Notes: a model not told the origin generated them from the sequence alone. Shown: positions 40,406-48,612, numbered from the stretch's first letter. The stretch is DNA of 54,233 nucleotides from Streptomyces corynorhini (GCF_003346515.1 NZ_QQNA01000100.1:1-54233); one strand, 5' to 3'. Translations and numbers: made by a program.

Positions 40406-41362
40406 CTACCGTTCCTCGGCCAGCGTCCGCGGATCCGTGTTCGCGCCGCACAGCACCACGCACACCTTCTCGTCCGCGCCCGCCCGGTACGCCCCGCCGC
40501 CCAGCGCCGCCAGCGCGGTCGCCGCGCCGTGTTCGACCGCGATGCGGCGGTCCTCCCAGAGGAGCCCGCGGGCGCGCACGATCTCCGCGTCCGGGACCAG
40601 GACGCGGCGCACGCCCTCGTGCCCGGCCGCCTCCAGGGCGGCGGCCGAGACGCGCCGGGCGCCCAGCGAGTCGGCCGCGACCGAGTCGACCGGGACGTCC
40701 ACCACGGCGCCCGCCTCGACGGCGGCGTCGAGCGCGCGGCAGTGCTCGGGCTCGACCGCCACGGCCCGTACGCCGTGCTGCCGCGCGGCGGCGGCGACGC
40801 CCGCGAACAGCCCGCCGCCCCCCACGGCGACCACCACGGTGTCCAGATCCGGCAGCCGCTCGTGGATCTCCTCCATCAGCGTGCCGGCCCCGGCGGCGAT
40901 CAGCGGATGGTCGTACGCGTGCGAGGCGAGCGCGCCCGTCGCGGCGGCGAACTCCTGGCACGCCGCCAGCGCTTCGGCGTACGCCGCGCCCACGAGGCGC
41001 ACCTCGGCGCCGTACGAGCGCAGTCGCGCCACCTTCACCTCCGGCGCCGTCTCCGGCAGGAACACCGTCGCGCGCACGCCCTGCCCGCGCGCGGCCCAGG
41101 CGCAGGCCAGCCCGGCGTTGCCGCCCGAGGCGATGGTGACCCCGGCGTCCGGCAGGGTGCCCGACTCCAGGTGCGCGAGCAGGAAGTTCACCGCGCCGCG
41201 CGCCTTGAAGCAGCCGGTGTGCTGGAGGAACTCCAGCGCCAGGTGGACGCGCGGGCCGCTCCCGCCGTCGGCCGGGTCCGCCGGTGTCACCGTCACCGGG
41301 CGCACCCGGCCCGCCGTGCGGTCCACCGCCCGCTTGATGTCTCCGTAAGTCAGTTCCGACAT
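40406..41362 (-). CDS. PLP-dependent threonine/serine dehydratase-like enzyme
   Basis: A 318-residue fold-type II PLP enzyme. The PLP lysine is Lys53 in CFKARGA, the phosphate-binding loop GGGGLFAG and the SGGNAGLA substrate loop are intact. There is no C-terminal ACT-type regulatory domain, so it is the catabolic or racemase-like type (threonine/serine deaminase or serine racemase). The residue pattern SFKxRGA has Cys for Ser. The ATG at 41362 has a loose ribosome-binding site (GGGGAGAG). It is divergent from a TetR-family gene with only 57 bp between them, so the TetR protein likely controls both. Confidence 0.88.
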   Translation of the reverse strand: MSELTYGDIKRAVDRTAGRVRPVTVTPADPADGGSGPRVHLALEFLQHTGCFKARGAVNFLLAHLESGTLPDAGVTIASGGNAGLACAWAARGQGVRATVFLPETAPEVKVARLRSYGAEVRLVGAAYAEALAACQEFAAATGALASHAYDHPLIAAGAGTLMEEIHERLPDLDTVVVAVGGGGLFAGVAAAARQHGVRAVAVEPEHCRALDAAVEAGAVVDVPVDSVAADSLGARRVSAAALEAAGHEGVRRVLVPDAEIVRARGLLWEDRRIAVEHGAATALAALGGGAYRAGADEKVCVVLCGANTDPRTLAEER

Positions 41363-41400
41363 ATGCGCGCTCGCTCTCCCCGGTCCCGATTCCCCCGCTC

Positions 41401-41421
41401 CGATACGTTGTATCGTACGAT
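41401..41421. promoter_or_regulatory. Operator in the dehydratase/tetR divergent promoter
   Basis: CGATAC-GTT-GTATCG (41401-41415) is a perfect inverted repeat and overlaps the 10-bp palindrome ATCGTACGAT (41412-41421), which includes part of the tetR start codon. TACGTT (41404-41409) could be the tetR -10. Repressor binding here would block both genes. Confidence 0.65.
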
Positions 41422-42127
41422 GGCTCGCATGACCGGGCCAGCCGTTTCCCCCGACGCCGTTTCCCCCGCCGATGCCGCCGCTCCCGCCGACGCCGCCGCT
41501 CCCGCCGACGCCGCCGCTCCCGGACGCATCGCCGCCGCCGCGTTCGCGCTCCTCGCCGAGGACGGCCCCGGCGCGCTCAGCTTCCGCACGGTCGCCGCCC
41601 GGCTCGGGGTCGCGCACGCCACGGTGCAGCGCCGCTGCGGCGATCTCGCGGGGCTGCTGGACCTCTGCGCCGACCAGCTCGCCGCCGAGCTGCCCGACAT
41701 CCCGCCCGGGAGCGACTGGGCCACGGCGACCGAGACGCGCTTCCGAGGGCTGTACGCGGCGCTGACCGCCCGCCCAGGACTGCTCGCGCTGCGCGGCGGA
41801 CGGCCGTGGCTGGGGCCCCGGCTGCTGGGGAAGCTGGTGGAGCCGCAGCTCGCGGACAGCGTCGCGGCGGGGATGACGCCCGAGGCGGCCTTCGTCACCT
41901 ACCGCCAGCTGTATCTGCTCACGCTCGGCAGCGCGACCTTCGTCGACCACCGGGACCCCGAGGGGGCCGTCGCGCTGACCCGTACCGCCCTGGCGGCGCT
42001 GGATCCGGCGGAGTTCCCCCTCCTGACCGGGCACCTCGCCGCGGTGCTGCCCGTCACCGTGGACCACGAGGTGTACTACGCCGCGCTGCGCGCGCTCATC
42101 CACGCGGCGGAGCCGCCCGGGGCGTGA
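41420..42127 (+). CDS. TetR-family regulator
   Basis: A 235-residue regulator. After a 35-residue Ala/Pro/Asp repeat (PADAAA units) comes a helix-turn-helix GALSFRTVAARLGVAHATVQRRCGDL at about 54-79 in content, typical of TetR. The C-terminal domain is of the TetR_C WHG-like type with YRQLYLLTLGSATF. Two ATGs (41420, 41429) are possible; the first is immediately after the operator, so leaderless translation is likely. It probably controls the adjacent amino-acid dehydratase and itself. Confidence 0.85.
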   Translation: MARMTGPAVSPDAVSPADAAAPADAAAPADAAAPGRIAAAAFALLAEDGPGALSFRTVAARLGVAHATVQRRCGDLAGLLDLCADQLAAELPDIPPGSDWATATETRFRGLYAALTARPGLLALRGGRPWLGPRLLGKLVEPQLADSVAAGMTPEAAFVTYRQLYLLTLGSATFVDHRDPEGAVALTRTALAALDPAEFPLLTGHLAAVLPVTVDHEVYYAALRALIHAAEPPGA

Positions 42128-42138
42128 CACCCCGGACG

Positions 42139-42183
42139 GCTCGTACGAGCGGTAAGGCTCGGAAGGTGCTCAGAAGGTGCTCA
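42139..42183. repeat. Palindrome and 11-bp repeats at the 3' end of the M4 protease gene
   Basis: GCTCGTACGAGC (42139-42150) is a perfect palindrome between the convergent genes. GAAGGTGCTCA is tandemly repeated (42162-42183), and the second copy contains the protease stop codon. The palindrome is a plausible terminator core. Confidence 0.55.
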
Positions 42184-44241
42184 GAAGGTGAGCTTGAAGC
42201 CGTTGATCTGGCCCGTGTCCCGGGCCGCGACGTCCTGGACCTTCAGCTGCCAGGTGCCGTTCGCCGTCTCCGACGACGCGTTCACGAAGTACGTCTCCAC
42301 CACGTTCTGCGCGGAGTCGCCGCCGCTGGAACCCTTCAGCCGGTAGGACGTGCCGCTCGGTCCCACCAGGTCGACGACCAGGTCACCGCGCCAGGTGTGG
42401 GTGATGTCCACGTCGACCTGGAGCGCGGACGGGGCGTTGCCCGTGATGCCCGAGACCGCCAGCGGCGAGGTGACCGCCGGGCCGTTGTCCGGGATGGCGA
42501 CGACGGTGTTGCTGGAGAAGACCGTGCCCGTGTTGCCGCCGCTGCCGGGCCGGGGCCCGACGTTGATGGCCGCCCAGGCGTCCGTGACGGACTTGTACTC
42601 GGCGCTGTCGGCTCCGTACAGGTCGGCCGTCACGGCGAGCGTGCCGGTGCGCGCCGCCGCGTAGTTGGTCGTGGAGGTGAACTTCGTGGTGAGCGCCTTG
42701 AACCAGATCTGCGCGGCCTTGTCGCGGCCGATGCCCGTCACGGGCAGACCGTCGTAGGTCGGCGAGTCGTAGGCGACTCCGTTGACGGTCTTGGCGCCGC
42801 TGCCCTCGGAGATCAGGTAGAACCAGTGGTTGGCCGGGCCCGAGGAGTAGTGGACGTCCACGTTGCCGAGCGTGGAGGACCAGTAGTCGCGCGACGCGCC
42901 GTCCTTGCTGGGCTTGTCCATGTAGCGCAGCGGGGTGCCGTTGCCGTTGATGTTGATCTTCTCGCCGACCAGGTAGTCACCCGGGTCGTTCGGGTTGTCG
43001 GCGTAGAACTCGACGGCCGCGGCGAAGATGTCGGAGGTGGCCTCGTTGAGACCGCCCGACTCACCGCTGTAGTTGAGGCCGGCCGTGACGGAGGTGACGC
43101 CGTGGGTCATCTCGTGGGCGGCGACGTCGATGGACGTCAGCGGCCGGGCGTTGCCCGAGCCGTCCCCGTACGTCATGCAGAAGCAGCTGTCCTGCCAGAA
43201 GGCGTTGACGTAGCCGCTGCTGTAGTGCACGCGGGAGTACGCGCCGACGCCGTCGCCGCGGATGCCGGTGCGGCCGTGCACGTTCTTGTAGTAGTCCCAG
43301 GTGAGCCCGGCGCCGTAGGCCGCGTCCGCGCCCGCTGTCTCCAGGTTGGCCGGGAGGCTGTTGCCCCAGGTGTCGGTGGAGTTCGAGAAGAGCGTGCCGG
43401 TGCCGGAGGTGGAGCGGTTCAGGTTGTACGTCCGGTGGTTGCCCCGGCCGCCGTCGGTGAGGTTGTACGTCGAGCCCGACGCGGTGGAGCCCAGGGTGAC
43501 CTGGCCGCTGTACTGGGTGTTGCCCACGCCGTTCTCGACGGCCTGCCACTCGTAGAGCTTCGCGCCCGTGGCGGCGTCGGTGACGACGTGCAGCTCGTTG
43601 GGGGTGCCGTCGTGCTGGAACCCGCCGACGACGGTCTCGTACGCGAGGGTCGGCGTGCCCTTCGCCATCCAGACGACCTTGCGCGGCGCGCTCTCGGTCG
43701 CGATCTTCTCCGCGCCGTTCGCCTTGGAGTCGGCCTCGCGGGCGATGCTCAGCGCCTGCTTCTCGGCCTTGGCGGGCGTGAGGGCGGCGGTGGTGGAGAC
43801 GTCCTTCAGCGTGGCGGTGGACGCCTTGCTGACCGTCTCGGTGGCGCCCGACTTCGAGGCCGAGACGACGAGGTCGCCGCCGAGTACGGGCAGCCCCTGG
43901 TAGGTGCGCTCGTACCGGGTGTGCGTGGTGCCGTCGACGTCCTGCACGACATCGCGGACGACGAGCTTCTCCCGCGCCCCGAGGCCGAGGTCCCGCGCGG
44001 TCTCCGCCTTGGCGGCGTCGGCCTCGCGTATCAGCGCGGTGCGTGCGGCAGGGGAGAGCGAACGCGGCAGCGCGCCGGGGTCGGCCTTGCCCGCGACGGG
44101 GGTCGCGGGCGCGCTGCCGGGCTGTGCGGTGGCGGCCGTGGTCTGGACGCCGACGCCGAGCAGCGCCGCTGCGGCGATGAGGGCGCCGGTGGCGGTGGCG
44201 CGGCGGCGGGACGTTGCGCTCAGGGGTCTGACGGGTCTCAC
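42181..44241 (-). CDS. M4-family (thermolysin-like) secreted metalloprotease
   Basis: A 686-residue extracellular zinc protease. The signal peptide runs to about residue 40, followed by FTP and PepSY propeptide regions (about 60-235). The catalytic domain has His376-Glu377-x-x-His380 (HEMTH) and the third ligand Glu400 (GGLNEATSD). The C-terminus (about 565-686) is a P/Homo B-type beta domain (VDITHTWRGDLVVDLVGPSG). The start is GTG at 44241 with AAGGAG. The upstream region holds tandem TGGTGCGGGAG-like repeats. Expected to be secreted as a proenzyme and to degrade extracellular protein; such genes are often developmentally regulated in Streptomyces. Confidence 0.94.
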   Translation of the reverse strand: MRPVRPLSATSRRRATATGALIAAAALLGVGVQTTAATAQPGSAPATPVAGKADPGALPRSLSPAARTALIREADAAKAETARDLGLGAREKLVVRDVVQDVDGTTHTRYERTYQGLPVLGGDLVVSASKSGATETVSKASTATLKDVSTTAALTPAKAEKQALSIAREADSKANGAEKIATESAPRKVVWMAKGTPTLAYETVVGGFQHDGTPNELHVVTDAATGAKLYEWQAVENGVGNTQYSGQVTLGSTASGSTYNLTDGGRGNHRTYNLNRSTSGTGTLFSNSTDTWGNSLPANLETAGADAAYGAGLTWDYYKNVHGRTGIRGDGVGAYSRVHYSSGYVNAFWQDSCFCMTYGDGSGNARPLTSIDVAAHEMTHGVTSVTAGLNYSGESGGLNEATSDIFAAAVEFYADNPNDPGDYLVGEKININGNGTPLRYMDKPSKDGASRDYWSSTLGNVDVHYSSGPANHWFYLISEGSGAKTVNGVAYDSPTYDGLPVTGIGRDKAAQIWFKALTTKFTSTTNYAAARTGTLAVTADLYGADSAEYKSVTDAWAAINVGPRPGSGGNTGTVFSSNTVVAIPDNGPAVTSPLAVSGITGNAPSALQVDVDITHTWRGDLVVDLVGPSGTSYRLKGSSGGDSAQNVVETYFVNASSETANGTWQLKVQDVAARDTGQINGFKLTF

Positions 44242-44310
44242 ACGAACTCCTTCTGCGAGGGGGGAGTACGGGACGGCTCGGATCAGCCGTGCGTGCAGAG
44301 CGAGCGGAGC

Positions 44311-44353
44311 GGTGGTGCGGGAGTGGTGCGGGAGGTGGTGCGGGAGTGGTGCG
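44311..44353. repeat. GTGGTGCGGGA tandem repeats in the protease leader
   Basis: Four units of 10-12 bp based on GTGGTGCGGGA form two longer copies of about 22 bp, 70-112 nt upstream of the protease start. Confidence 0.75.
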
Positions 44354-44422
44354 CAGAACGGGGGAAGAGTCCCAGCCGGGCGCCCTTGCTGTCAGGAGCG
44401 CGTCAACAAGTTGGCCGGAAAT

Positions 44423-44460
44423 CGTCCGCTGCCCGAAATTTCCTGTTCGTTAAGCGGACG
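44423..44460 (-). terminator. Hairpin at the stop of the hybrid regulator gene
   Basis: CGTCCGCT (44423-44430) and AGCGGACG (44453-44460) are perfect inverted repeats around a 22-nt loop containing GAAATTTC. The second arm overlaps the last codons of the GntR-TetR gene, whose TAA lies at 44450-44452. Confidence 0.5.
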
Positions 44461-45391
44461 TTTCGTCGATCATCGCGGCGATGCCGTCGAGAGTCAGCCG
44501 CAGCCCGAACTCGAAGAGGGTATCGAGGTCCAGGTCGAACTCGTCCTGTGTGAAGAGCGTGTTGAGCAGCGGATACGCGCCGCCCGCCACGATGGCGCCG
44601 AATTGTGGCTCGTTCCGTGCCAGCCACTCCTCGTCGGAGAGCCCGGTGTCCTGCCTGGCCTGGCTCTCCAGGTCCGCCGCCACGGCCAGCCCCTGGACGT
44701 AGGCGAAGAGCGTCAGGTGACAGTGCATCATCGCGAACGGCGAGAGCCCGGTCCGCCTCAGCGCGTGGAGCACCCATTCGGTGTACGCCATGGCGTCGGG
44801 CGCGGGGGCGGGGCGGGTGAAGGAGGCCATCGCGGTGGCCAGCCAGGGGTGGCGCCCGTTCGCCCGCCACATCCAGCGCGCCGCGTGCTCCAGACCCGCG
44901 CGCCAGTCGGCCGGTACGGCGCCCATCGGCTCCTCGCCCGAGACCGCGTCCGACATCAGCCGCACCAGTTCGGCCTTGCCGGGGACATGGCGGTAGAGCG
45001 CCATGGTCGAGGTGGAGAGCGCGGTCGCGACCCGGCGCATCGAGAGCGCGCCCAGCCCCTCGGAGTCGGCCAGTTCGATCGCGGTCCCGATGATCCGCCG
45101 TCGGCTCAGGGCGGGTTCGCCGCGCATCGGGTCGCCCGGCGCGCGGGGCGAACGGACCCGCTCCCGCTCGACGACCACCGTGCCGACGCCGGGAACGGCC
45201 CGTACCAGGCCCTCCTGACGCAGTGTCGCCAGAGCCTTCGTCGCGGTCGCCATCGCCACCCCCCACTCCTGGGTGATCGCGCGGGTGGAGGGCACTCGGT
45301 CGCCGGGGCGCAGCGCGCCCGACTCGACGCGGTCGCGGATCTCGGCGGCGATCCTGAGATAGGGCGGCGGGCGCGGCGGGTCGGTCGTCAC
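44450..45391 (-). CDS. GntR-TetR hybrid transcriptional regulator
   Basis: A 313-residue regulator with a GntR-type winged helix (about 7-70; PSTRAITQEWGVAMATATKAL) and, from about 95, a TetR helix-turn-helix (GLGALSMRRVATALSTSTMALYRHVPGK in content) with a TetR_C_1-like ligand domain. The fusion is common in actinobacteria next to drug-efflux genes. The GTG at 45391 lies 7 nt after a TACACT -10, suggesting a leaderless mRNA; the longer frame would cross the operator. It likely represses itself and the divergent 14-TM efflux pump. Confidence 0.9.
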   Translation of the reverse strand: MTTDPPRPPPYLRIAAEIRDRVESGALRPGDRVPSTRAITQEWGVAMATATKALATLRQEGLVRAVPGVGTVVVERERVRSPRAPGDPMRGEPALSRRRIIGTAIELADSEGLGALSMRRVATALSTSTMALYRHVPGKAELVRLMSDAVSGEEPMGAVPADWRAGLEHAARWMWRANGRHPWLATAMASFTRPAPAPDAMAYTEWVLHALRRTGLSPFAMMHCHLTLFAYVQGLAVAADLESQARQDTGLSDEEWLARNEPQFGAIVAGGAYPLLNTLFTQDEFDLDLDTLFEFGLRLTLDGIAAMIDETSA

Positions 45392-45399
45392 GCGGCCGA

Positions 45400-45411
45400 G
45401 TGTACTAGTGC
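45400..45411. promoter_or_regulatory. Operator GTGTACTAGTGC at the hybrid-regulator promoter
   Basis: An imperfect palindrome around ACTAGT, overlapping the minus-strand -10 TACACT (-35 TTGCCC, 16 bp away). It resembles the GTGTANTANTAC pattern of YtrA-like GntR proteins. GTGCACTAGG (45465-45474), the inverted form, and the palindrome GGTGTACACC (45486-45495) lie on the efflux-gene side. Confidence 0.65.
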
Positions 45412-45516
45412 GGTGGACAGGGGCAACCACCGGTGAACTGGGGTGCTGGGCACGGCATGCGGCGGTGCACTAGGCAGGTGCTTGCGGTGTACACCTCGCA
45501 CTGCTGTGCTCCCCGT

Positions 45517-47256
45517 ATGACCACCGGAACGACACCTGACTCACCCGACAACGCATCGCACGGGCAGCACGAGCAGCACGAGCAGCACGGGCGGCACGGG
45601 CGGCACGGGCAGCACGGGCAGCACGGGCGGTACGAGCAGCACGGGCGGTACGAGCAGTACGGGACATCCGGAGCGCCGGGCGCCGCGCGCGCCGGACGCC
45701 GGGAGTGGACCGCGCTGGGCGTGCTGATGCTGCCGCTGCTGCTCGTCTCGATGGACGTCTCCGTCCTCTACTTCGCGATCCCCGCCATCAGCGCGGACCT
45801 GCGGCCCGGATCCACCCAGCAGCTGTGGATCCTCGACATCTACGGATTCGTGCTCGCCGGGCTCCTGATCACCATGGGCGCACTCGGCGACCGGATCGGG
45901 CGCCGCCGACTGCTGCTCATCGGCGCGGCGGTCTTCGGCGTCGCCTCGGTCGCCGCCGGATACGCGCACACCCCCGGCGCGCTCATCGCCGCGCGGGCCC
46001 TGCTCGGCGTCGGCGGCGCCTGCCTGATGCCCTCGACACTCGCCCTGATCCGCGGTCTCTTCCTGGACGCCGCGCAGCGCGCCAAGGCCATCACCCTGTG
46101 GACGACCGTGATGGCCGGCGGGGTCGCCTTCGGCCCCGTGGTCAGCGGCGCGCTGCTGGAGCACTTCTGGTGGGGCGCGGTCTTCCTGATCAACCTTCCG
46201 GCGATGGCCCTGCTGCTGGTGCTCGCGCCGCTGCTGCTCCCGGAGTTCCGGGCACCGGCCACCGGCAGGTTCGACATCCTGAGCGCGGTGCTGTCGCTCG
46301 CCGCGCTGCTGCCGCTCATCCAGGGCATCAAGGAGCTGGCCAAGAACGGCTACGAACCGCTGTCCGTGCTCGCGATCGTCGTCGGGCTGGCGTTCGGCGC
46401 CGTCTTCCTGGTCCGCCAGCCCCGCCTCGACCAGCCGATGGCCGACCCCGCGCTGCTGCGACGCGCGGCGTACGGCGGCTCGGTGCTCGTCAACCTCCTC
46501 GCGATGGCCGCGACCGTCGGCTACGCGGTCTTCCTCACCCAGTACCTCCAGTCGGTGCTCGGCAAGAGCCCGTTCGAGGCCGCGCTGTGGAGCCTGGTCC
46601 CCTCGCTCGGCATCGTGGTCGCCGCCCCGGCAGGCGCCGCGCTCGCCACCCGCCTCGACCGCGCCCGTGTGATGTGCGGCGGGCTGCTCCTGTCGGCCGC
46701 CGGGTTCGGCTGGCTCAGCCAGGTCCGTACGGACTCGGCGCTGTGGACCGTACTCGTCGGCTCCGCGATGTACGCGGCCGGACTGGTCACCGCGATGACC
46801 CTGGCCAACGAACTCGCCCTCGGCGCCGCCCCGCCCGAGCGCGCGGGCTCGGCGGCGGCCGTCCTGGAATCCGGCCAGGAGCTGGGCGGCGCGCTGGGCA
46901 TGGCGATCCTCGGATCGATCGGCGCCGCCGTGTACAGCGCCGACATGGACTCCGCCGCTCCCGACGCGCCGGACGCCGCGCGCGAGACGCTCGGCGGTGC
47001 GCTCGCGGTGGCCCAGCGGCTCGGCGGTGCCGCCGGTGACTCCCTGCTGGTCTCCGCGCGTGAGGCGTTCACCCACGGCATGGGCTACGCCGGGGTCGGC
47101 GCCGCCGTGACGATGGTGGGGGCGGCGGTCCTCTCCGGCACGGTGCTGCGGCACGCGCGGACGGGGGAGGAGACCGCCGAGCCGCGTGCCGGGGCCCCCG
47201 AGGGGCGGCCGGGGGCCACGGCGGGGAGGACGGGCGCGCCCGGCGGGACGCGATGA
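45517..47256 (+). CDS. 14-TM MFS efflux pump (DHA2/EmrB-QacA type) with His-rich N-terminus
   Basis: A 579-residue drug:H+ antiporter. TM1 contains LLLVSMDVSVLYFAIPAI, motif A is GALGDRIGRRRLLL and motif C-like glycines follow. About 14 hydrophobic segments fit the DHA2 family. Residues 15-49 are an unusual His/Gln/Arg/Gly repeat (HGQHEQHEQHGRHGRHGQ and onward), encoded by a 9-bp minisatellite. There are about nine His and three Tyr. The ATG at 45517 has no good ribosome-binding site. The divergent hybrid regulator implies inducible multidrug efflux. Confidence 0.9.
   Translation: MTTGTTPDSPDNASHGQHEQHEQHGRHGRHGQHGQHGRYEQHGRYEQYGTSGAPGAARAGRREWTALGVLMLPLLLVSMDVSVLYFAIPAISADLRPGSTQQLWILDIYGFVLAGLLITMGALGDRIGRRRLLLIGAAVFGVASVAAGYAHTPGALIAARALLGVGGACLMPSTLALIRGLFLDAAQRAKAITLWTTVMAGGVAFGPVVSGALLEHFWWGAVFLINLPAMALLLVLAPLLLPEFRAPATGRFDILSAVLSLAALLPLIQGIKELAKNGYEPLSVLAIVVGLAFGAVFLVRQPRLDQPMADPALLRRAAYGGSVLVNLLAMAATVGYAVFLTQYLQSVLGKSPFEAALWSLVPSLGIVVAAPAGAALATRLDRARVMCGGLLLSAAGFGWLSQVRTDSALWTVLVGSAMYAAGLVTAMTLANELALGAAPPERAGSAAAVLESGQELGGALGMAILGSIGAAVYSADMDSAAPDAPDAARETLGGALAVAQRLGGAAGDSLLVSAREAFTHGMGYAGVGAAVTMVGAAVLSGTVLRHARTGEETAEPRAGAPEGRPGATAGRTGAPGGTR
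45559..45666. repeat. 9-bp minisatellite encoding a His-rich tail
   Basis: About twelve 9-bp units such as CACGAGCAG, CACGGGCGG and TACGAGCAG run in frame at the 5' end of the efflux gene, encoding (H/Y)-(E/G)-(Q/R) tripeptides. Confidence 0.88.
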
Positions 47257-47294
47257 CCGCGCGCACCGCCTTCCCCGCGGTCCGTGACGCCGGG

Positions 47295-47708
47295 TCAGCC
47301 GCCGCTCTCCCCCTGCCAGGGCGGATGGCCGATCAGCGGGATCCAGCCGCCCGGCCCGCCGGAGGCCGGGGCCTGGCCCTCCTCGGCCCGCACGTCGATG
47401 GCGCCGCCGCCCCCGTCGTGGTCGCTGCCCGCCGTCCCCTTGCTCCCGATCAGGAAGTTGAGCGTCCGGTCGACCTCCAGCCAGGAGTCCGCGTGGGAGT
47501 TGTCGATCACCAGAAGGCCGACGTTCCGGCCGGCGATCAGCGCCGTCGGCGGGGCGGGCTCGTCGGCCCGCGCGACACCGGCACCGGCGGCGCCGCACAG
47601 GAGGCCCGCCGCGACGGCGGCGCCCGTGGTGGACGCGCGCCCCGGCCGCGGCCCCTTCTCCGTCAGGCGATGCCGGCCGCTGCCCGGCCGGAAGGGATTC
47701 GTCGGCAT
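47295..47708 (-). CDS. Small secreted protein of unknown function
   Basis: A 137-residue protein I do not recognise. A basic N-terminus and a hydrophobic stretch (TTGAAVAAGLLCGAAGAGVA) end in an ARADEP cleavage-like site near residue 49. The mature part of about 90 residues begins with LIAGRNVGLLVIDNSHADSW and a Gly/Asp/Ser-rich centre (SDHDGGGGAID) and ends Pro/Gly-rich with WIPLIGHPPWQGESGG. It has no Cys after the signal and no sortase motif. It starts 16 bp after the PEP mutase-like gene in the same direction, so the two are probably one operon. The ATG at 47708 is used; a TTG at 47717 is possible. No strong ribosome-binding site. Confidence 0.6.
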   Translation of the reverse strand: MPTNPFRPGSGRHRLTEKGPRPGRASTTGAAVAAGLLCGAAGAGVARADEPAPPTALIAGRNVGLLVIDNSHADSWLEVDRTLNFLIGSKGTAGSDHDGGGGAIDVRAEEGQAPASGGPGGWIPLIGHPPWQGESGG

Positions 47709-47724
47709 GAGAGGCAATTCCGTA

Positions 47725-48612
47725 TCAGACCGATACCGGGACCGGCACGGATTCCGGGTCCGGCTGCCGCCCGAGGTGGTGCCTGCTGATGTTCTTCTCC
47801 AGCAGCTCCGTGGAGCCCTTCACCCCGATGGCGCCGGTCTCCCGGGAATCCGGGAGCCGCCCGTCGGACATTTTCAGATCGATGAGCGCGCCGTCGATCG
47901 CTCCGTGCGCGGCGAAAAGACACGGGGTGCTGTAGATGGCGACATCGACGCCCAGTTCGGAGAGTTCCGAGAGCGAGAGCCGCGGTGACTTGCCGCCCGC
48001 GATCTGGTTGAACAGCAGGGGCTTGTCACCGACCACCGCGCGGATCCGGCGGATCCACTCGACGCTGCGCACGCCGTCGACGAGGATCACATCGGCGTCG
48101 GTCCGCGCCAGGGCCTCGGCGCGCCGTTCGATCTCCGCCTCCTCCGTGGCGTCCGTGCGGGCCACCACCAGCAGGTCCTCCCGGCTGCGCAGCACCAGAT
48201 CGAGCTTCTCCAGGTACTCCTCAAGAGGCAGGATCAGCTTGCCGTCCGCGTGCCCGCAGCGCCGGGGACGCTTCTGGTCCTCCAGGATCACCCCGGACGC
48301 CCCGATGCTCTCCAGCTGCCGCACCACATGACAGGCGACCTCGGGGTCCACATAGCCGTCGTCGATGTCCACGAGCATGTGGTGGTGCGGGAAGGCCATC
48401 CGGAGGCGGCTCGCGAAGGCGACCATGTCGGGCCAGGAGATGTAACCGATGTCCGGAAGTCCGTAGTGCGACGCGGCGAATCCGAATCCCGAGACGAAGA
48501 AGCCGTTGTAGTGCTGGGCCGCGATGGAGGCCGAATACATGTCGTAGATACCGATGAGCGGAGTGGTGCGGGGTGTTGCGACCGCTTCACGCAAGGCGGT
48601 GCCGTAGCGCAT
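47725..48612 (-). CDS. PEP mutase/isocitrate lyase superfamily protein
   Basis: A 295-residue TIM-barrel enzyme. The superfamily motifs are VSGFGFAASHYGLPDIG near residue 40, the metal-binding VDIDDGY and ILEDQKRPRRCGH with the catalytic Cys loop, then ARTDA. The KRxxCGH loop matches lyases such as methylisocitrate lyase and oxaloacetate decarboxylase-type members rather than the phosphoenolpyruvate mutase loop, so C-C bond cleavage is likely but the substrate is unknown. The ATG at 48612 has AGGGAGAG. It is followed by a small secreted-protein gene, and its upstream region is AT-rich. No phosphonate-pathway partner is nearby. Confidence 0.85.
   Translation of the reverse strand: MRYGTALREAVATPRTTPLIGIYDMYSASIAAQHYNGFFVSGFGFAASHYGLPDIGYISWPDMVAFASRLRMAFPHHHMLVDIDDGYVDPEVACHVVRQLESIGASGVILEDQKRPRRCGHADGKLILPLEEYLEKLDLVLRSREDLLVVARTDATEEAEIERRAEALARTDADVILVDGVRSVEWIRRIRAVVGDKPLLFNQIAGGKSPRLSLSELSELGVDVAIYSTPCLFAAHGAIDGALIDLKMSDGRLPDSRETGAIGVKGSTELLEKNISRHHLGRQPDPESVPVPVSV

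Noticed and set aside
42181..44553. Long plus-strand frame antisense to the M4 protease
   Set aside because: Composition is Val/Arg/Gly-rich without motifs; the minus strand has HEMTH and a signal peptide.
47253..47789. 178-codon frame overlapping the efflux gene by ATGA
   Set aside because: The overlap is tempting, but the product is Arg/Pro-rich and the opposite strand encodes a protein with a clear signal peptide.
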